From Candidatus Poribacteria bacterium (lineage in GTDB: Bacteria > Poribacteria > WGA-4E > WGA-3G): a DNA stretch of 64,000 nucleotides. The position numbers and the translations under genes are program-made. The stretch lies in contig JAJEGI010000015.1 of the NCBI GenBank assembly GCA_022819945.1, positions 120,865-184,864 on the forward strand, read 5' to 3'. Of the stretch, positions 1 to 8,593 are shown piece after piece; position 1 is the stretch's first letter, and the number at the start of each line of letters is the position of its first letter. Below the pieces are notes generated by a model. The model did no database searches. It saw nothing but the letters and a program-made list of their open reading frames with translations, and was not told the DNA's origin.

Positions 1-2430
1 GCTGGCGCGGTGTTCGGGTAAATTCTCTTGCAGTTCCCTGACTCGATGCTCGTTCAGTGTGGCACCCTCCCAACCTTCATAATCAGGATCTTCAAATTCC
101 TCAGTTAATTCGACGAGTTCTCCGTCGACTACGAGGTGGGTAACCTCAGTTGACGTGAAGTTATACACGGCGATGAGGGTTCCGTTGGGTATGGGTGCTG
201 TGGCGACAAAGTCAACACCTTGGGTTGTGGTATTGAAGTCATTGATAAAGAACTGGAATGTTTCCAGATTCGCTGCACTGGTTACACCTTCAGCGATGAG
301 CTGCGCCTTCTGCGCGTCATCCAATGTATAGTGTTGGGACACCGATAACCGCTCTTTCAGCCGAATATCAAAAAAGTCCATCGTGAAATTTACGCCCAAA
401 ATATCGACGGTAAATCCACCTGTGAAGTTATTTGATTTTTCCGGGTTAAGCGAATTATCTTCCTTGCCTGTTACAACACCGACAGCAGGGTTGGTGGAAG
501 GAATTGTTCCTTTATTAACGAGATCCCCCTTCTCAAAATCGTATTCAGTGGTAATGTTGAACGTATTTTGCTGCCCGGGTGTCGGTGCGCGGAACCCGCT
601 ACTATAACTTCCGCGTAACCGCATCGTTTCCGTAAGCTTGTAGTTTGCAGCGGCTTTGTAGTTCAGGGTGCCACCGAAAAGCTCAAATTGTTCACCGCGC
701 ACAGCCAGTGCGATCAGGAGCGGATCGATCGGTCTGATTTCAGTTTCCAGATAGGCGGCAACGTTGTAACGGTGCCACTTGCCTGCCGCAACTGGACTAA
801 ATCCTGAAAATCCGTTGGATGCAGCCGTGAAGCCTTGCGCTGCGAGGGGCCCGATCTGATGGGACTCGCGTTCGCCCTCTATGATTTCAAATCCTTCGTC
901 CCGATATTCCAAACCGGAAGCGAGGAACACCATGTCGCTGAGCGGATAGGTTACATCAAAGTTGAGGTTATAATCCGTCTGGATATAGTCGCCCGGATCA
1001 AAATAGGTGGGTGTATCTGGGCCGAGGGAAGCATTAACGGTGTTGAAAATAAAGAAATCGGCATGGTTGCGCCCAAAAGAGCCGCTCATATCCCAGGTTA
1101 AGGGTTTGCCTAACGCTTCTTCGAGAGCGGTGCCTTTAAAGCCAACGACGACGAAACTATCCCACATGAATGCACCAAATCTCGGGGTGAATCCGCCTGG
1201 GAACATCTCTTGGAAATTGAAAAGATTCGGGTCATTCTTGACGGCTTGCAACCGTTCGGGATCAGGAAGGTCGTTGGTGATCGGGATATCGTCAGCATCG
1301 TGAGGCGAAAGTTCGGTAAACTCTTCGCCAGCAGCTTCTGCTGCCGCTTTTCGTGCTTCCCAATCCGCCATCTCCGCTGACAAACCGCGCAAATCTCCGA
1401 CGAGCAACGTACCGTCCTTCCCGCTTGGGCTAAACACGCCATTGCGAGTGTTTGGATTTCGGAAATAGAACCCGCCTTCAACGCGCTTGCTTGCGTAGTT
1501 GGCATGTCCGTAGAGTTCGATGGTATCTGTGAGGGTGGCACCGTAGTTGGCAAACAATTTGATGTCATTCTCTATAATCGGCTGCCCCCAAATTTGCGCG
1601 GGGTCTTTCACACTGAAATTGCCTGCGTTAATCAATTTTATGGCATCATCACGTTGGACGGACCGGATGGTAGGATCTGCGCCGCCGTATTCAAAACTGA
1701 GGCTACTCCAGACATCTGGACCCCCTAAACCGATATTCCCAGCAAGCGCGAATTGCCTACCATCACCTTCTTGGTAGATGCCGGGTTTAAATTCGATTGA
1801 ACCGCCTTCATAGTTGTCTTTCAATCGAAAATTCATCACACCCGCAATGGCATCAGACCCGTATTGTGCGGATGCGCCATCTCGGAGGACCTCTACCTGT
1901 TGCAGGGCAATCGCGGGAATAGGTGCCAGGTCGGGTCCCTGTGAGCCATCAGATAAACCGTTCCCCAACCAGTGAATCACTGCGGCACGGTGTCGCCGTT
2001 TGTTATTGACGAGCACGAGTGTATGGTCTGGGGCAAGTCCCCGTAAATTCGCCGGACGGACCACTGTTGACGCGTCGCTAATCGGCTGTGTATTGACGTT
2101 ATAAGATGGCACCAAAGTTCTCAGCAGATCCGGTAGATCCGCGCCACCCTGCTTTTCAAAAGCCTCATTTGACACAATATCGATCGGTACTGCTGAATCC
2201 AAGACGGAGCGCGGTTGCGCACGCGTACCGACGACAACGAGACGCTCAAGTTGTATAGGTTCGCTGCTGGCAGATGCTTCTTCAGATCCCTCAGCCTCTT
2301 CTGTGGTTTCTGCTTCCTCTGCCTCTTCGGCGTGTTGATCCGCTATAACTGTTGAGAATGTGCACATCAAAATGGCTACAACAATACCGAGTGCAACGAC
2401 AATCGGTTTAATATGATTTTTAGAAAACAT
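1..2430 (-). CDS. TonB-dependent outer-membrane receptor, C-terminus cut by window edge
   Basis: Reading the minus strand from ATG at 2430 gives 810 open codons running off the left edge, which is why the ORF track omits it. The first 30 residues form a signal peptide (MFSKNHIKPIVVALGIVVAI), followed by an acidic Glu-rich linker and then a plug domain: LERLVVVGTRA (TonB-box-like start), DLPDLLRTLVPSYN, RPANLRGLAPDHTLVLVN and VEVLRDGASAQYGSDAIAGV. The rest looks like alternating beta strands of the barrel. Family knowledge: such receptors import siderophores, vitamins or glycans across the outer membrane using TonB energy; the substrate cannot be told here. A GAGGG stands 7 bases before the ATG. 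Probably most of the barrel is present and the last strands are outside. ORFs at 383, 835, 1007, 1110, 1504 and 1547 are shadows. Confidence 0.93.
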   Translation of the reverse strand, partial: MFSKNHIKPIVVALGIVVAILMCTFSTVIADQHAEEAEEAETTEEAEGSEEASASSEPIQLERLVVVGTRAQPRSVLDSAVPIDIVSNEAFEKQGGADLPDLLRTLVPSYNVNTQPISDASTVVRPANLRGLAPDHTLVLVNNKRRHRAAVIHWLGNGLSDGSQGPDLAPIPAIALQQVEVLRDGASAQYGSDAIAGVMNFRLKDNYEGGSIEFKPGIYQEGDGRQFALAGNIGLGGPDVWSSLSFEYGGADPTIRSVQRDDAIKLINAGNFSVKDPAQIWGQPIIENDIKLFANYGATLTDTIELYGHANYASKRVEGGFYFRNPNTRNGVFSPSGKDGTLLVGDLRGLSAEMADWEARKAAAEAAGEEFTELSPHDADDIPITNDLPDPERLQAVKNDPNLFNFQEMFPGGFTPRFGAFMWDSFVVVGFKGTALEEALGKPLTWDMSGSFGRNHADFFIFNTVNASLGPDTPTYFDPGDYIQTDYNLNFDVTYPLSDMVFLASGLEYRDEGFEIIEGERESHQIGPLAAQGFTAASNGFSGFSPVAAGKWHRYNVAAYLETEIRPIDPLLIALAVRGEQFELFGGTLNYKAAANYKLTETMRLRGSYSSGFRAPTPGQQNTFNITTEYDFEKGDLVNKGTIPSTNPAVGVVTGKEDNSLNPEKSNNFTGGFTVDILGVNFTMDFFDIRLKERLSVSQHYTLDDAQKAQLIAEGVTSAANLETFQFFINDFNTTTQGVDFVATAPIPNGTLIAVYNFTSTEVTHLVVDGELVELTEEFEDPDYEGWEGATLNEHRVRELQENLPEHRAS

Positions 2431-2734
2431 ACTATTTCCCTCATAATATCGGCGTAAACGCCGCGTTTTGACTATTGATTTCACAACTGGTGATAAACAA
2501 AAATAGTTTACTTTAACATAGAGTATAGATTGTAGATAAGTATACAACAGGAAAAGTCAAAGAGCGTAGCGAATAGCCTACGCCTTATGGACAAAAACCC
2601 AAGCATACTATAATTATACTAAATATGACGTAATTAAGCAAATTATGGCATAAAAATTGTTGATTAATCCATTTTTAAGCATCTGTTCTGGTCAATAGTT
2701 GTCAGGATTCAGAGCAGAGCTATAAAATTTAGCC
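2431..2734. other. Intergenic leader between divergent genes
   Basis: AT-rich spacer between the receptor and the plus-strand gene at 2865. It holds a small palindrome GGCGTAAACGCC (2451-2462) in the receptor leader. No convincing promoter for the receptor was found and no gene is seen. Confidence 0.5.
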
Positions 2735-2763
2735 TTGACATTGAAAATCTGTTGGTATATACT
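2735..2763 (+). promoter_or_regulatory. Sigma-70-type promoter for the gene at 2865
   Basis: TTGACA at 2735-2740, a 17-base spacer, then TATACT at 2758-2763. The -35 is a perfect consensus and the -10 differs by one base. It points at the coding region starting at 2865, giving a leader of about 95 bases. Confidence 0.75.
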
Positions 2764-2864
2764 TAAAAATAACCTGAACTTGAAGTTAGGTCATGGCTTG
2801 GAATACAAACATCTCTGTGAATTGTTGGTAAATAACGATCTCGTCATCGCAAAAATACATCACT

Positions 2865-4178
2865 ATGGCAAAGAAAAAAGGACGCCGCTCCATCAATGTG
2901 GCACGGAAGCGTGAAAAACGGAATCGCGACCGGAAATCCAGACAGAAGCAACTCGCTCATGAAAAGCAACGTAGGCTTCTTCATAGCAAATCAGAAGAAG
3001 AACATTTACGCGCTTGTATCGCAGCGAGCCAAAAGCTGCTTGACGAACCTGAGCTGGAAAATATGCTTTTCGAGCCAGAGTTGATGCAGAAACGTGTAAT
3101 AGAGGTCCTTAGTGAGATTGAATTGGAAGAAGAAGCAGACGCACCTGAAAATAATTTAGAGGACTTTCTTGTATCTGAAGTAGACCTCTTTTATCCGACT
3201 GATGAAAGTGTAGATGAAACAGACGTAGACGAGGTAGCAACACCGATGTCGGAAGCCGAAGCGGCATGCGAACATTTCCGGTTAAGGGTGATTCCACATC
3301 TGCTCACACCAGATTTCATGGATCGATTGACACGCGCATTGACAGCGTGTGAAACACGTCTCAAATTGACTGGTAACCGCGAACTCGCCGAGGTCGCTTT
3401 CGTTACCCGTTCGCTTTTTGAAGCAGCGCCGCCGGAAATATTCGCGTTTCATCCGATGATTCAAACCATCGGCGTCGAAACTTTACGCGTACTTGTGGAA
3501 GATATGGATGTAATGACTGAGGGGCGCGAGGATGTTAAAGGGATCCTATCGGATGTCTTGGCACAGGAGGACTCAGAATCGTATCTATCCGAATCAGCGT
3601 CCATTTTTTCAAACCCGTCTTTAGAAGAAAATACCGACGAACATATTGCCGCTAAACCTGATGCTGTAGCGTCGGTTCCTGTCGAAGAAACAGCGGAAGA
3701 GATGCCAGAGATCGAAACTGAGCCCCCATCATCTACCTTTAACAATGAGGCAGAGATGGAGCAACCTGTAGAATCCGAGATAGCGTCCGAGAGACTTTCG
3801 GAACCAGAGCCGGTTGCCTCTCAGGAAACAGCACCAGCAGAGCCATCACCGCCTGTACCAACATTGTCTTCTGATGAACTTCCAGCACGAGCACTCTATA
3901 AAAATTTCGACGGTTTAGCCATAAAAGAGAATTTTGAAGCGTCAACAGGGGATGGGTCCTCAGAGGAAGGGTTGACGAACTATGCTTTGGTGAACGAGAA
4001 CGAAGAACAGGTTGAGTTTGTTGACGCGGAGAACGAACGTTACGTCACTATTACCGAAGACAGACTGCGGTTACATGCGCGTTCTGAAGCAGAGCTTGCC
4101 ATTGCGATGACAGAAGTCGAAACGCACTGCACATCCGCAGTGATGTACCTCGCTAAAACGGTTGAAGAAAGGGGGTAA
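2865..4178 (+). CDS. Hypothetical protein with basic N-terminus and acidic middle
   Basis: 437 residues, family not recognised. The first 45 residues are strongly basic (MAKKKGRRSINVARKREKRN), as in nucleic-acid-binding tails, while residues 80-330 are rich in Glu, Asp, Ser and Pro and look disordered. A more regular stretch near residues 130-210 (FRLRVIPHLLTPDFMDRL) may be a small helical domain. There is no signal peptide or membrane segment. The start ATG has little ribosome-binding signal, but it lies downstream of a strong promoter. The stop is only 4 bases before a 39-codon basic ORF, so the two are probably made together. A role in RNA or ribosome binding would be only a guess from charge. 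Confidence 0.75.
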   Translation: MAKKKGRRSINVARKREKRNRDRKSRQKQLAHEKQRRLLHSKSEEEHLRACIAASQKLLDEPELENMLFEPELMQKRVIEVLSEIELEEEADAPENNLEDFLVSEVDLFYPTDESVDETDVDEVATPMSEAEAACEHFRLRVIPHLLTPDFMDRLTRALTACETRLKLTGNRELAEVAFVTRSLFEAAPPEIFAFHPMIQTIGVETLRVLVEDMDVMTEGREDVKGILSDVLAQEDSESYLSESASIFSNPSLEENTDEHIAAKPDAVASVPVEETAEEMPEIETEPPSSTFNNEAEMEQPVESEIASERLSEPEPVASQETAPAEPSPPVPTLSSDELPARALYKNFDGLAIKENFEASTGDGSSEEGLTNYALVNENEEQVEFVDAENERYVTITEDRLRLHARSEAELAIAMTEVETHCTSAVMYLAKTVEERG

Positions 4179-4182
4179 AACG

Positions 4183-4302
4183 ATGCCAAGAAGTAAAAGT
4201 GGACAGGTCCGACGCCGGACACAGATCCGGCAACGCCAGTTACGGCGACTGAAAAGAAAGAAAGCGGCATTGAAAGAACTCTTGCAAAATCGCGAAGCCT
4301 AA
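4183..4302 (+). CDS. Very small, highly basic protein (39 aa)
   Basis: Too short for the ORF track. ATG at 4183 follows the run GGGGG that ends the upstream gene, a good ribosome-binding site 6 bases away, so translation is probably coupled. The product begins MPRSKSGQVRRRTQIRQRQL and ends LKELLQNREA. About one third of its residues are Arg or Lys and it should form one amphipathic helix. Size and charge recall small ribosome-associated proteins, but no family is recognised. The matching basic N-terminus of the upstream protein suggests related targets. The call rests on spacing, the ribosome-binding site and composition. Confidence 0.6.
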   Translation: MPRSKSGQVRRRTQIRQRQLRRLKRKKAALKELLQNREA

Positions 4303-4340
4303 TGCTGCCATCCGCAGTTGCGGCGGGTCCCCGTACCCGC

Positions 4341-5117
4341 CTACTTCGCTTTCATCTTTTCCGTGTGTACAAATCCTGAAGTTTGCAGCCGTACAGAACC
4401 GCTGCCTTCCGCCTCCATATATCCCATCCTGAGCAGTGTAATGATCTCGTATGAGGTCGGCACGTTGAACAGTTGGCGGATCCGTTCACGATCCGCAGCA
4501 CTTTCGAGTGGCGCGCTGACAAACTGCACACCAATTTTCAAGGCAGTCGCAGCGAGCAGGACATTCTGAATTAGCATCCCCATGCTCAGCCACATCCATC
4601 GGGTCGCACCTTGACCGGGCGGAAATCTCTTGCAATTCATCGTTACTAACATGAGTAGTGGTGCCTCGCGCACCTGTGTTGCGATCTCTCCGGCGGGTAT
4701 CTTCCCGGCACCCAAATGTCCGAGGAGCGCGAACGATTTCGCGTTTTTTAACAATTCTTCTAAAAGTTTCTCCGGGGCATGCTGAAGCGGTTTCGGTAGT
4801 GTGACATGTTCCGACAACAGAACGCCATCGCCACGCTCCTGCCACTCCTTCTCATTAACACGCATCCACCGACTGTTGTCATCAAGGAATTTTGGGTCTG
4901 TGAATTGCGCAACAACGGCACGTTCTGTCAGATCGGCGAGAGCCGTTTTGCCTTCCGATTCCTGAATGAGCACTAGTTCCCAAGGTTGAACGTTGAAAGG
5001 TGAGGGTGCCCACCGCGCCGCCTCAATGAGTTTCTCGAGGTCATCAGCATCTATTGCGCGTTTTTGAAACGTACCGCGATGGCTTCGGCGTTGGATCATT
5101 GCATCAAAAACATTCAT
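4341..5117 (-). CDS. Nitroreductase family protein
   Basis: 258 residues. The N-terminus MNVFDAMIQRRSHRGTFQKR followed by LEKLIEAARWAPSPFNVQPW is the FMN-binding start typical of nitroreductase-fold flavoproteins. These are usually homodimers that use NAD(P)H to reduce nitroaromatics, quinones or related substrates in the cytoplasm. The middle (residues 75-130) is longer than in the smallest members. Its ATG overlaps the stop of the upstream kinase as ATGA, so translation is coupled. The physiological substrate is unknown. Confidence 0.85.
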   Translation of the reverse strand: MNVFDAMIQRRSHRGTFQKRAIDADDLEKLIEAARWAPSPFNVQPWELVLIQESEGKTALADLTERAVVAQFTDPKFLDDNSRWMRVNEKEWQERGDGVLLSEHVTLPKPLQHAPEKLLEELLKNAKSFALLGHLGAGKIPAGEIATQVREAPLLMLVTMNCKRFPPGQGATRWMWLSMGMLIQNVLLAATALKIGVQFVSAPLESAADRERIRQLFNVPTSYEIITLLRMGYMEAEGSGSVRLQTSGFVHTEKMKAK

Positions 5118-6157
5118 GGGTTAGTGAGGCTCCGATGGCGTTCAAGGACTTCTGCGGGTGAGGCGGTCCCGGTCGTCCCGATTTTGGTAACAGTGATTGA
5201 AGCCACCAAGTTCCCGACGTAAGCCGCTTCAACGGCATGATCGGCTCCAAGGCAACAGAGCGTCGCGACGAGACCTGCTGAGACGCTGTCGCCTGCGCCA
5301 ACAGGATCTGTTTTGTCGTCAATCGAGATCCCCGGAATATGCGTGAACGCGTGATTATAATAGACGAGGATGCCGTTCTCACCGAGCGTGATGTATGTCG
5401 TGTTTTGCGTCTTCTCCGAGAGGCGAATCGCGTCCTGTTTTGCTTCATTAAGGTCAACGTGCTGTCCATCCCAGTCTGGTTGAACGGCACGTTTTGCCTC
5501 GAACCGGTTCGGTTTAATGATAACGTTTTGATATTCAGCAATCCGCGTGCGAGAATCCGCGAAAAAAACTTTTTCTCGAAAGTGCGATGCCGACGCACAT
5601 AGTATTTCCCTCACGCGTGTCGTGACAACCCCTAAATTCTCAAGCGGCATCTGATCGCCGATGATAACCCCGTCAACAAGTGGAAGACAGGTTTGAAGTG
5701 CCTCAATAACAGAATCTTCAACTTCCGCTGGTATGGGAGATTGGTTCTCAATATCAAATCGCGGTCCTTCTGTTTCTATACCTTCGTAGCCGCGATGAAT
5801 CGGCTTAAGATAGGTCGGCGTAACCCGTCCGGGTGCTTGTACCATAAAATCTGTCAAGCATCCGTTTTCCCGCAAGCAACTGAGGAGCGTCCCGCTAAAC
5901 CCGTCCTTACCGATGACCCCTAAAGTATAGACCGTCTCAACGCCTAACGCTTTCAGATTATTTGTAACGGTTCCTGCAGCACCCGGGCTATAACGTTGTT
6001 CAACGACAGGGTTTGTATGCCACGGCGTTTCCAGCGACAGCGTCGATAGTGTCTTGTCTATGTACCAGTAAGCATCGAGGTAAAAGTCGCCTACAACAAG
6101 GATCCGCAGGTCGCGAAAGTTATTGAGAATTGTCGTCAGATGCCTTTCGCTAATCAA
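5114..6157 (-). CDS. PfkB-family carbohydrate kinase, HldE/RfaE-like
   Basis: The N-terminal motif LRILVVGDFYLDAYW, the glycine-rich SPGAAGTVTNNLKALG and the C-terminal anion hole DPVGAGDSVSAGL identify a ribokinase/PfkB fold. The ordering most resembles the kinase domain of ADP-heptose synthesis enzymes, but the nucleotidyltransferase half is absent and the sugar is unknown. The ORF track starts at an ATG at 6178 without a ribosome site. I prefer TTG at 6157, which has GGAGG six bases upstream and leaves 347 residues. The stop overlaps the nitroreductase start by four bases (ATGA). The upstream membrane-anchored gene ends about 50 bases before it, so all three may form one transcript. Confidence 0.85.
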   Translation of the reverse strand: MISERHLTTILNNFRDLRILVVGDFYLDAYWYIDKTLSTLSLETPWHTNPVVEQRYSPGAAGTVTNNLKALGVETVYTLGVIGKDGFSGTLLSCLRENGCLTDFMVQAPGRVTPTYLKPIHRGYEGIETEGPRFDIENQSPIPAEVEDSVIEALQTCLPLVDGVIIGDQMPLENLGVVTTRVREILCASASHFREKVFFADSRTRIAEYQNVIIKPNRFEAKRAVQPDWDGQHVDLNEAKQDAIRLSEKTQNTTYITLGENGILVYYNHAFTHIPGISIDDKTDPVGAGDSVSAGLVATLCCLGADHAVEAAYVGNLVASITVTKIGTTGTASPAEVLERHRSLTNP

Positions 6158-6205
6158 GGTCTTCCTCCAATGTTCCAAGATACCGAGTTTCTTGGCTTAT
6201 CATTT

Positions 6206-7063
6206 TCATCGGTTATCTCCAAGCTTGTAAGCTCCTGTCGTATAGGGGTTGATATTGTAGTTCCAACCCATTAGATTTTCAATTTCAGCGTCTGTCATCT
6301 CGTCAAGGTTGATGATGACTATTTCACTGAAAGGTTGGGAAGCATCTGGCGGACCGAAATAATAAGATTTCGTCTCTTTACGTCCACTTTCAACGTCCAT
6401 GACCTCAGTGAATATCACTTCATAACGGTAATTCGTTTTCATACGAAAGATGCGACCATCATGAAGCACAGCTACATTCCAGTCGGGGTCTTTCTCGCCC
6501 AATTCAACCTTCAGTACATACCACGCACGTGGAGAATCCACCTCCATCAGAACGGCTATTTCTGGAAAGTCAAGTAACATTTGTATAGACATATCTAACG
6601 TGGCATCGCCTGCCAATGAGCGTTTGTATCTTTCTATCATCGGAGTCCAAATTTCTGTTAGTGGTCGATTCGGGTTCCATTTCTTCTCTACTTCTGCCAT
6701 CATCGTTTCGATTTTTGAACCGATCTGTTCGATCAAAGCTTCGTCGATTTCATCAGGATCAATACCGATCCATTCAGGTGGACATTGTAGATGTTCAGGT
6801 ACCCCATCGGCAAAGAGTGGGTTCGTAGAGGTGCTCGTAGGATTCACGAAGTCTGGCGGTGTTTCTGTTGCAATAGGTGCTTCGGAAACCTCTGCTGCAT
6901 GAGGATTGGCTTGATGCTCAACCTTAACAGGATTGTCACTCTTTACTGGCGTGTGCTTGCTAACGCTTCTGTTTTTATATAACAGACCGCAGCCCATCGC
7001 CAGCAGCAAAACAAAAAACAATACACCGAGAAAAAAATGGTGGCGAAAAATCCATTTAAACAT
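6206..7063 (-). CDS. Hypothetical membrane-anchored protein
   Basis: 285 residues. A single hydrophobic segment near residues 10-30 (FFLGVLFFVLLLAMGCGLLY) anchors it; the AMGC sequence hints at a lipobox but lacks the usual Leu at -3. A Pro/Thr/Ser/Glu-rich linker leads to an acidic, apparently soluble domain from about residue 90 (HLQCPPEWIGIDPDEIDEAL). The ATG at 7063 has a near-perfect AAGGAGGT site. It is first in the minus-strand group with the kinase and nitroreductase. No family recognised; a periplasm-facing role is inferred from topology. Confidence 0.75.
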   Translation of the reverse strand: MFKWIFRHHFFLGVLFFVLLLAMGCGLLYKNRSVSKHTPVKSDNPVKVEHQANPHAAEVSEAPIATETPPDFVNPTSTSTNPLFADGVPEHLQCPPEWIGIDPDEIDEALIEQIGSKIETMMAEVEKKWNPNRPLTEIWTPMIERYKRSLAGDATLDMSIQMLLDFPEIAVLMEVDSPRAWYVLKVELGEKDPDWNVAVLHDGRIFRMKTNYRYEVIFTEVMDVESGRKETKSYYFGPPDASQPFSEIVIINLDEMTDAEIENLMGWNYNINPYTTGAYKLGDNR

Positions 7064-7109
7064 CTGTCGACCTCCTTAGCAGCCATCACCAAGGATATAA
7101 TCACCCATC

Positions 7110-7118
7110 ATTATAGCA
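7110..7118 (-). promoter_or_regulatory. Extended -10 promoter upstream of 7063
   Basis: On the minus strand TGCTATAAT gives an extended -10 element with perfect TATAAT; the -35 region is weak. It lies about 47 bases before the ATG at 7063. Confidence 0.6.
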
Positions 7119-7157
7119 TATCTCTCTTTTTGCGGAAACACCAAATTCGGTTAAGAT

Positions 7158-7389
7158 CAGGGCGATTTAGTTTTCAGTTCCGGTATTGGTTTTGGTTGAC
7201 ATAGGTTAAGTTTAGACGCAAGATCGCGAGCGTGAAGAAATCCGCAGAAATCCGCAGAAATCCGCAGAAACCCCCTATCAAATACCCCTATCAAATACCC
7301 CAAGCAAATACCCCCAGCAAAAACACTCGCTCCTACAGAGGAGGAGTATTTACATAGATAAAGTGAATGTGTAAAACTAAATACCCCTG
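7158..7389. mobile_element. MITE-like element, family A, copy 1
   Basis: It begins CAGGGCGATTTAGTTTT and ends with the inverted AAAACTAAATACCCCTG. Flanks CGGTTAAGAT and CGGTTAGGAT form a 10-base target duplication with one mismatch. The interior carries the GCGAGC hairpin arms, but the loop has grown: AAATCCGCAG in three tandem copies and a string of CCCCxATCAAATA-type units. It lies 24 bases upstream of the leuB-type promoter. The 101-aa ORF at 7157 is only an open frame through this element. Confidence 0.88.
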
Positions 7390-7413
7390 CGGTTAGGATC
7401 TTGTTTGCACAAT

Positions 7414-7442
7414 TTGCAATATTGGCGTAGATGTGGTAAAAT
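7414..7442 (+). promoter_or_regulatory. Sigma-70-type promoter for the LeuB-type gene
   Basis: TTGCAA at 7414-7419, a 17-base spacer and TAAAAT at 7437-7442. The leader to the ATG at 7489 is about 40 bases. Confidence 0.7.
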
Positions 7443-7488
7443 ATAGGGTATCGAAAATTCAAGATATGATTATGTTAGGAGCAAATCT

Positions 7489-8541
7489 ATGTATAAAATC
7501 GGTCTCATCCCAGGCGATGGAATTGGCCCCGAAGTAACGCGCGAAGCGATGAAAGTCTTCGGGGCAGCAGCTGCAGAAGCAGGCATTCAATACGAAACAG
7601 TCGAATACGATGTCGGTGGCGATCGGTATCTTGCAACTGGCGAGGTACTCCCCGATTCAGTCTTAGAAGAACTTCGCGGGTTAGACGCAATCTATCTCGG
7701 CGCGATCGGACACCCCGATGTTAAACCCGGCATTTTAGAGAAAGGTATCCTGCTAAAGGTCCGGTTTGAACTCGATCTCTATATTAACCTCCGTCCGGTT
7801 AAACTCTATCCTGGCGTGCCGACCCCTCTGAAAGACAAAGGTCCCGAAGATATTGATTTCATTATTGTTCGCGAAAATACCGAAGGACTCTATGCTGGTA
7901 TCGGCGGTTTCCTGAAACGTGGTACACGCGATGAAGTGGCGATTCAGGAGATGATTAACACTTACAAAGGTGTAGAACGCTGCGTCCGTTATGCCTACGA
8001 ATTGACCCAAAAACGGAGCAAGGAAAATACCTTGACGCTCTGTGATAAAGCCAATGTGCTCACCTATGCACACGACCTCTGGCGCCGCGTTTTTGACGAA
8101 GTCGGCGAAGACTATCCTGACATCAAAAAAGAGTATGCGTTCGTTGATGCAACAACGATGTGGATGGTGAAAAACCCGGAATGGTTCGATGTGATTGTAA
8201 CGTGCAACATGTTCGGCGACATCATCACCGACCTCGGCGCGATGATCCAAGGCGGTATGGGAATCGCAGCATCCGGCAACTTGAATCCGGAGAGCGTCGC
8301 TATGTTTGAACCGATTCACGGTTCGGCACCGCGTTATACCGGCAAAAACGAGATTAATCCGATCGCAGCGATCGGTGCAGCCGGAATGATGCTCGATCAT
8401 CTCGGACATGCGGAAGCAGCACAAAAGGTCGAAAAATCTATGAGTGATCTACTCGGAAGCGGCAAAATCAAAGATTTAGGTGCCGGACGGATGGGCTATA
8501 CGACTGAAGAGGTCGGCGACCTTATCGCGGAAGGGCTGTAG
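7489..8541 (+). CDS. leuB: 3-isopropylmalate dehydrogenase family protein
   Basis: 350 residues, the usual length. The N-terminus YKIGLIPGDGIGPEVTREAM, the VRENTEGLYAG motif near residue 130 and the metal/cofactor region CNMFGDIITDLGAMIQGGMG followed by FEPIHGSAP are diagnostic of the isocitrate/isopropylmalate dehydrogenase family. These enzymes oxidatively decarboxylate 2-hydroxy acids with NAD(P)+. LeuB (leucine synthesis) is the most common member, but homoisocitrate and tartrate dehydrogenases share these motifs and no leu gene is adjacent, so the symbol is tentative. AGGAG lies 7 bases before the ATG. Confidence 0.85.
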   Translation: MYKIGLIPGDGIGPEVTREAMKVFGAAAAEAGIQYETVEYDVGGDRYLATGEVLPDSVLEELRGLDAIYLGAIGHPDVKPGILEKGILLKVRFELDLYINLRPVKLYPGVPTPLKDKGPEDIDFIIVRENTEGLYAGIGGFLKRGTRDEVAIQEMINTYKGVERCVRYAYELTQKRSKENTLTLCDKANVLTYAHDLWRRVFDEVGEDYPDIKKEYAFVDATTMWMVKNPEWFDVIVTCNMFGDIITDLGAMIQGGMGIAASGNLNPESVAMFEPIHGSAPRYTGKNEINPIAAIGAAGMMLDHLGHAEAAQKVEKSMSDLLGSGKIKDLGAGRMGYTTEEVGDLIAEGL

Positions 8542-8560
8542 GCTTGAAAGATCTGTTTTT

Positions 8561-8593
8561 TCTGAAATTGGCACTTATCATGCCGGTTTCAGA
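8561..8593. other. Stable hairpin between convergent genes
   Basis: TCTGAAATTGGCA and TGCCGGTTTCAGA form a 13-base stem (two wobble pairs) around a 7-base loop. It covers the methyltransferase stop codon. There is no U-run on the 3' side in either direction, so it may protect transcript ends rather than terminate. Confidence 0.55.

Noticed and set aside
1110-1568. 152-aa ORF inside the receptor gene
   Set aside because: It overlaps in another frame the long open frame with clear TonB receptor motifs.
7157-7462. 101-aa minus-strand ORF
   Set aside because: It lies almost entirely in MITE copy 1 and its flank, with no ribosome site or protein-like composition.
7753-8424. 223-aa minus-strand ORF opposite the LeuB-type gene
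   Set aside because: His/Arg/Ile-rich antisense frame without family features; the plus strand is a complete dehydrogenase.
8561-8593. Intrinsic terminator for the LeuB-type gene
   Set aside because: The stem is good but the T-run lies before it and not after it, so I list it only as a hairpin.
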